A stretch of DNA of 5,577 nt, taken from assembly GCA_030627085.1 (NCBI GenBank), contig DAOUSS010000109.1, positions 1 through 5,577 of the forward strand. The letters run 5' to 3'. A model generated the notes under the pieces. That model was given only the letters and a program-made list of their open reading frames with translations. It was not told the DNA's origin and searched no databases. The DNA comes from Candidatus Stahliibacteriota bacterium. GTDB taxonomy: Bacteria; Hydrothermota; UBA3073. Each line of letters begins with the position of its first letter. The stretch's first letter is position 1. This document shows, in pieces, positions 4,320 through 5,577 of this stretch. Made by a program: the position numbers and the translations under genes.

Positions 4320-5491
4320 AGATAACATTGGGCATAACAGGAAGCATAGCTGCTTACAAGGCAATATATATCCTGCGAGAATTTAAGAAGAGAGGCGAAG
4401 ATGTATATTGTGTGCTCACATCTGAAGCAAAGCATTTTGTATCTCCGCTGACACTCTCTGTATTGTCAGGACACAAAGTGTTTGAGGACCCATTTGCTAC
4501 ACAAGAAGATGCTGTCCACATAAGCCTTGCAAACAACGACCTCGTACTGGTAGCACCTGCAACTTACAACATAATAGGTAAAATAAACGCCGGTATTGCA
4601 GACGACCTCCTGACATCTATAGTCGCTGCCACGACACATACTGTAGTAATCGCTCCTGCTATGAACCCCAATATGTGGCATAATCCCATAATGCAGAAAA
4701 ACATAAACAGATTGAGAGAACTCGGATATTTTATTATAGAACCCACAGAGGGAGAGACCGCGTGTGGAGATAAAGGAAAGGGCAGACTACCTGATCCAGA
4801 TGAGATAGTAAAGTATGTTTATGATCTTGTAAAGAAATCTTCTTCACTCTCCGGAGTAAAAGTTCTGGTCACTACTGGAAGAACCGAAGAGAGTATAGAC
4901 CCTGTGAGGGTTATTACAAACAGATCTTCGGGCCTTATGGGCTATGAGATAGCAGAAGAGACAAGAAGGAGAGGTGCTTCTGTCACCCTTATCAAGGGAG
5001 CAACTGATTTCCCGCTATCCTGGGGTATAAGGATACATAATGCAAGAGAACTTGAAAAAACATTATTTGACTTGCTGGATGACAATGATATAGTTATAAT
5101 GACTGCAGCTGTATCGGACTTTAAGCCGAGAAAGATGCACAGTAACAAGGTGAAAAGAGCGCAAGGTGGCCTCACTTTGCAACTTGAGGCAACAGATGAT
5201 ATCCTTACAAAGATAAGAAAGAAGAGAAAAGATAAGATACTGGTTGGTTTTTCTGTTGAAAGTAAAGATTTGATAGAAAATTCACGAAGAAAACTTTTTG
5301 AAAAGTCACTTGATATGATTGTCGCAAACACAGCTTCTGTTATAGGGAGTAAGGATACAATATTTACCATAATAGAAAAGGACGGCAGTGTAAATACTTA
5401 TCCTACTATGAGTAAACAAAAAGCCGCAGGTATTATACTTGACAGGGTCACAAGTTTATGGGAAGAGAAAAGAGGAAAGAGTGATGAGTGA
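4316..5491 (+). CDS. coaBC: Bifunctional phosphopantothenoylcysteine decarboxylase / phosphopantothenate-cysteine ligase
   Basis: A 391-residue fusion enzyme for two successive steps of coenzyme A synthesis: CoaB joins 4'-phosphopantothenate to cysteine, and the FMN-dependent CoaC decarboxylates the product to 4'-phosphopantetheine. CoaC domain, about 1-175: GITGSIAAYKA (6-16), the catalytic histidine His68 in VHISLAN, APATYNIIGKINAGIADDLL (80-99), APAMNPNMW (113-121, with Asn117), and ACGDKGKGR (149-157), whose Cys150 sits on the substrate-recognition flap. CoaB domain, about 180-380: VTTGRTEESIDPVRVITNRS (185-204), SSGLMG (204-209), MTAAVSDF (262-269), the NKVKR lysine motif (277-281), TDDIL (293-297), GFSVES (311-316) and MIVAN (334-338). 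Arg and Leu replace the more common Pro (GPT) and Lys (SSGKMG). The start is GTG, supported by AGGAGG (4303-4308). The last nine residues (EEKRGKSDE) are encoded by a 7-bp tandem array. Confidence 0.97.
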   Translation: MKITLGITGSIAAYKAIYILREFKKRGEDVYCVLTSEAKHFVSPLTLSVLSGHKVFEDPFATQEDAVHISLANNDLVLVAPATYNIIGKINAGIADDLLTSIVAATTHTVVIAPAMNPNMWHNPIMQKNINRLRELGYFIIEPTEGETACGDKGKGRLPDPDEIVKYVYDLVKKSSSLSGVKVLVTTGRTEESIDPVRVITNRSSGLMGYEIAEETRRRGASVTLIKGATDFPLSWGIRIHNARELEKTLFDLLDDNDIVIMTAAVSDFKPRKMHSNKVKRAQGGLTLQLEATDDILTKIRKKRKDKILVGFSVESKDLIENSRRKLFEKSLDMIVANTASVIGSKDTIFTIIEKDGSVNTYPTMSKQKAAGIILDRVTSLWEEKRGKSDE

Positions 5492-5495
5492 TGAG
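5461..5495. repeat. 7-bp tandem array (nnnnGAG) covering the 3' end of coaBC
   Basis: Five in-phase heptamers: GGAAGAG, AAAAGAG, GAAAGAG, TGATGAG, TGATGAG. The array encodes the charged tail of CoaBC (residues 383-391), supplies its TGA stop (5489-5491) and runs on into the intergenic region. The strand is purine-rich. It resembles the other heptamer arrays of the window in period but not in unit. Confidence 0.55.
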
Positions 5496-5500
5496 AGAAC

Positions 5501-5577
5501 TGTAGGAGCGACCTCCTCAGGCTGTGCAGAAATGTGATTTTCCCATGTTGCGGACAGGAATAAACCTTGTCCCTACA
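5501..5577. repeat. Palindromic intergenic repeat bounded by TGTAGG, possibly cut by the window edge
   Basis: The left end TGTAGGAGCGA (5501-5511) resembles the complement of the right end, TGTAGGGACAA (5577-5567). Two small hairpins lie inside: AGGAG-CGAC-CTCCT (5504-5517), and GGACAGG (5552-5558) pairing with CC/TGTCC (5565-5572) with one bulged T. No T-run follows either, so a rho-independent terminator is not supported. I recall similar TGTAGGGRC...CCTGCCC repeats as dispersed elements in other genomes; whether it continues past 5577 cannot be seen. Confidence 0.45.

Noticed and set aside
4942..5370. 142-residue open frame on the - strand inside coaBC
   Set aside because: It is a shadow of the conserved CoaB domain with low-complexity Ser/Leu content and no family resemblance.
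5504..5577. Rho-independent terminator after coaBC
   Set aside because: The hairpins have short stems and none is followed by a T-run.

Overview
The window is a bacterial chromosomal segment, AT-rich by eye, holding six intact protein genes. Five are on the + strand; the sixth is the transposase of a complete insertion sequence, on the - strand. No taxonomic marker is decisive. The order yicC-gmk-rpoZ-coaBC is a widespread bacterial housekeeping arrangement. The degenerate short-period repeats between genes resemble those I associate with genomes of uncultivated candidate phyla, but that is an impression and not a placement.

Layout. Bases 1-101 carry a short 7-bp periodic repeat, a GTGC/CTCTGTGGT motif and the ribosome binding site of the first gene. 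102-713 encodes a DJ-1/PfpI-fold protein with a hydrophobic, probably exported N-terminus. 704-2139 is repeat-rich intergenic DNA: a 7-bp array (704-759), an 8-bp array that is split in two (779-800 and 2011-2082), and a further 7-bp array (2099-2126). The 8-bp array is interrupted by a 1209-bp IS481-like element (801-2009) with 26-bp imperfect terminal inverted repeats and a perfect 7-bp target duplication, CTTAATT. Next is dtd (2140-2577), then another 8-bp array (2581-2636) and a second copy of the GTGC/CTCTGTGGT motif. From 2683 to 5491 runs a tight operon: yicC, gmk, rpoZ, coaBC. The end of coaBC runs into one more 7-bp array, and the window closes inside a palindromic repeat bounded by TGTAGG.

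The genes cover maintenance functions: a possible stress or damage-response fold (DJ-1), removal of D-amino acids from mischarged tRNA (dtd), RNA turnover (yicC), GMP-to-GDP phosphorylation (gmk), an RNA polymerase assembly subunit (rpoZ) and coenzyme A synthesis (coaBC). Start and stop codons overlap at yicC/gmk and rpoZ/coaBC, and strong AGGAGG sites precede gmk, rpoZ and coaBC, so this block is probably cotranscribed and translationally coupled.

The most notable signal is the set of 7- and 8-bp degenerate tandem arrays. They occupy every intergenic space outside the compact operon, each with its own unit, and in one case extend into a coding 3' end. The IS insertion can be undone on paper: removing it and one target copy restores an in-phase 8-bp array, so the array is older than the insertion.
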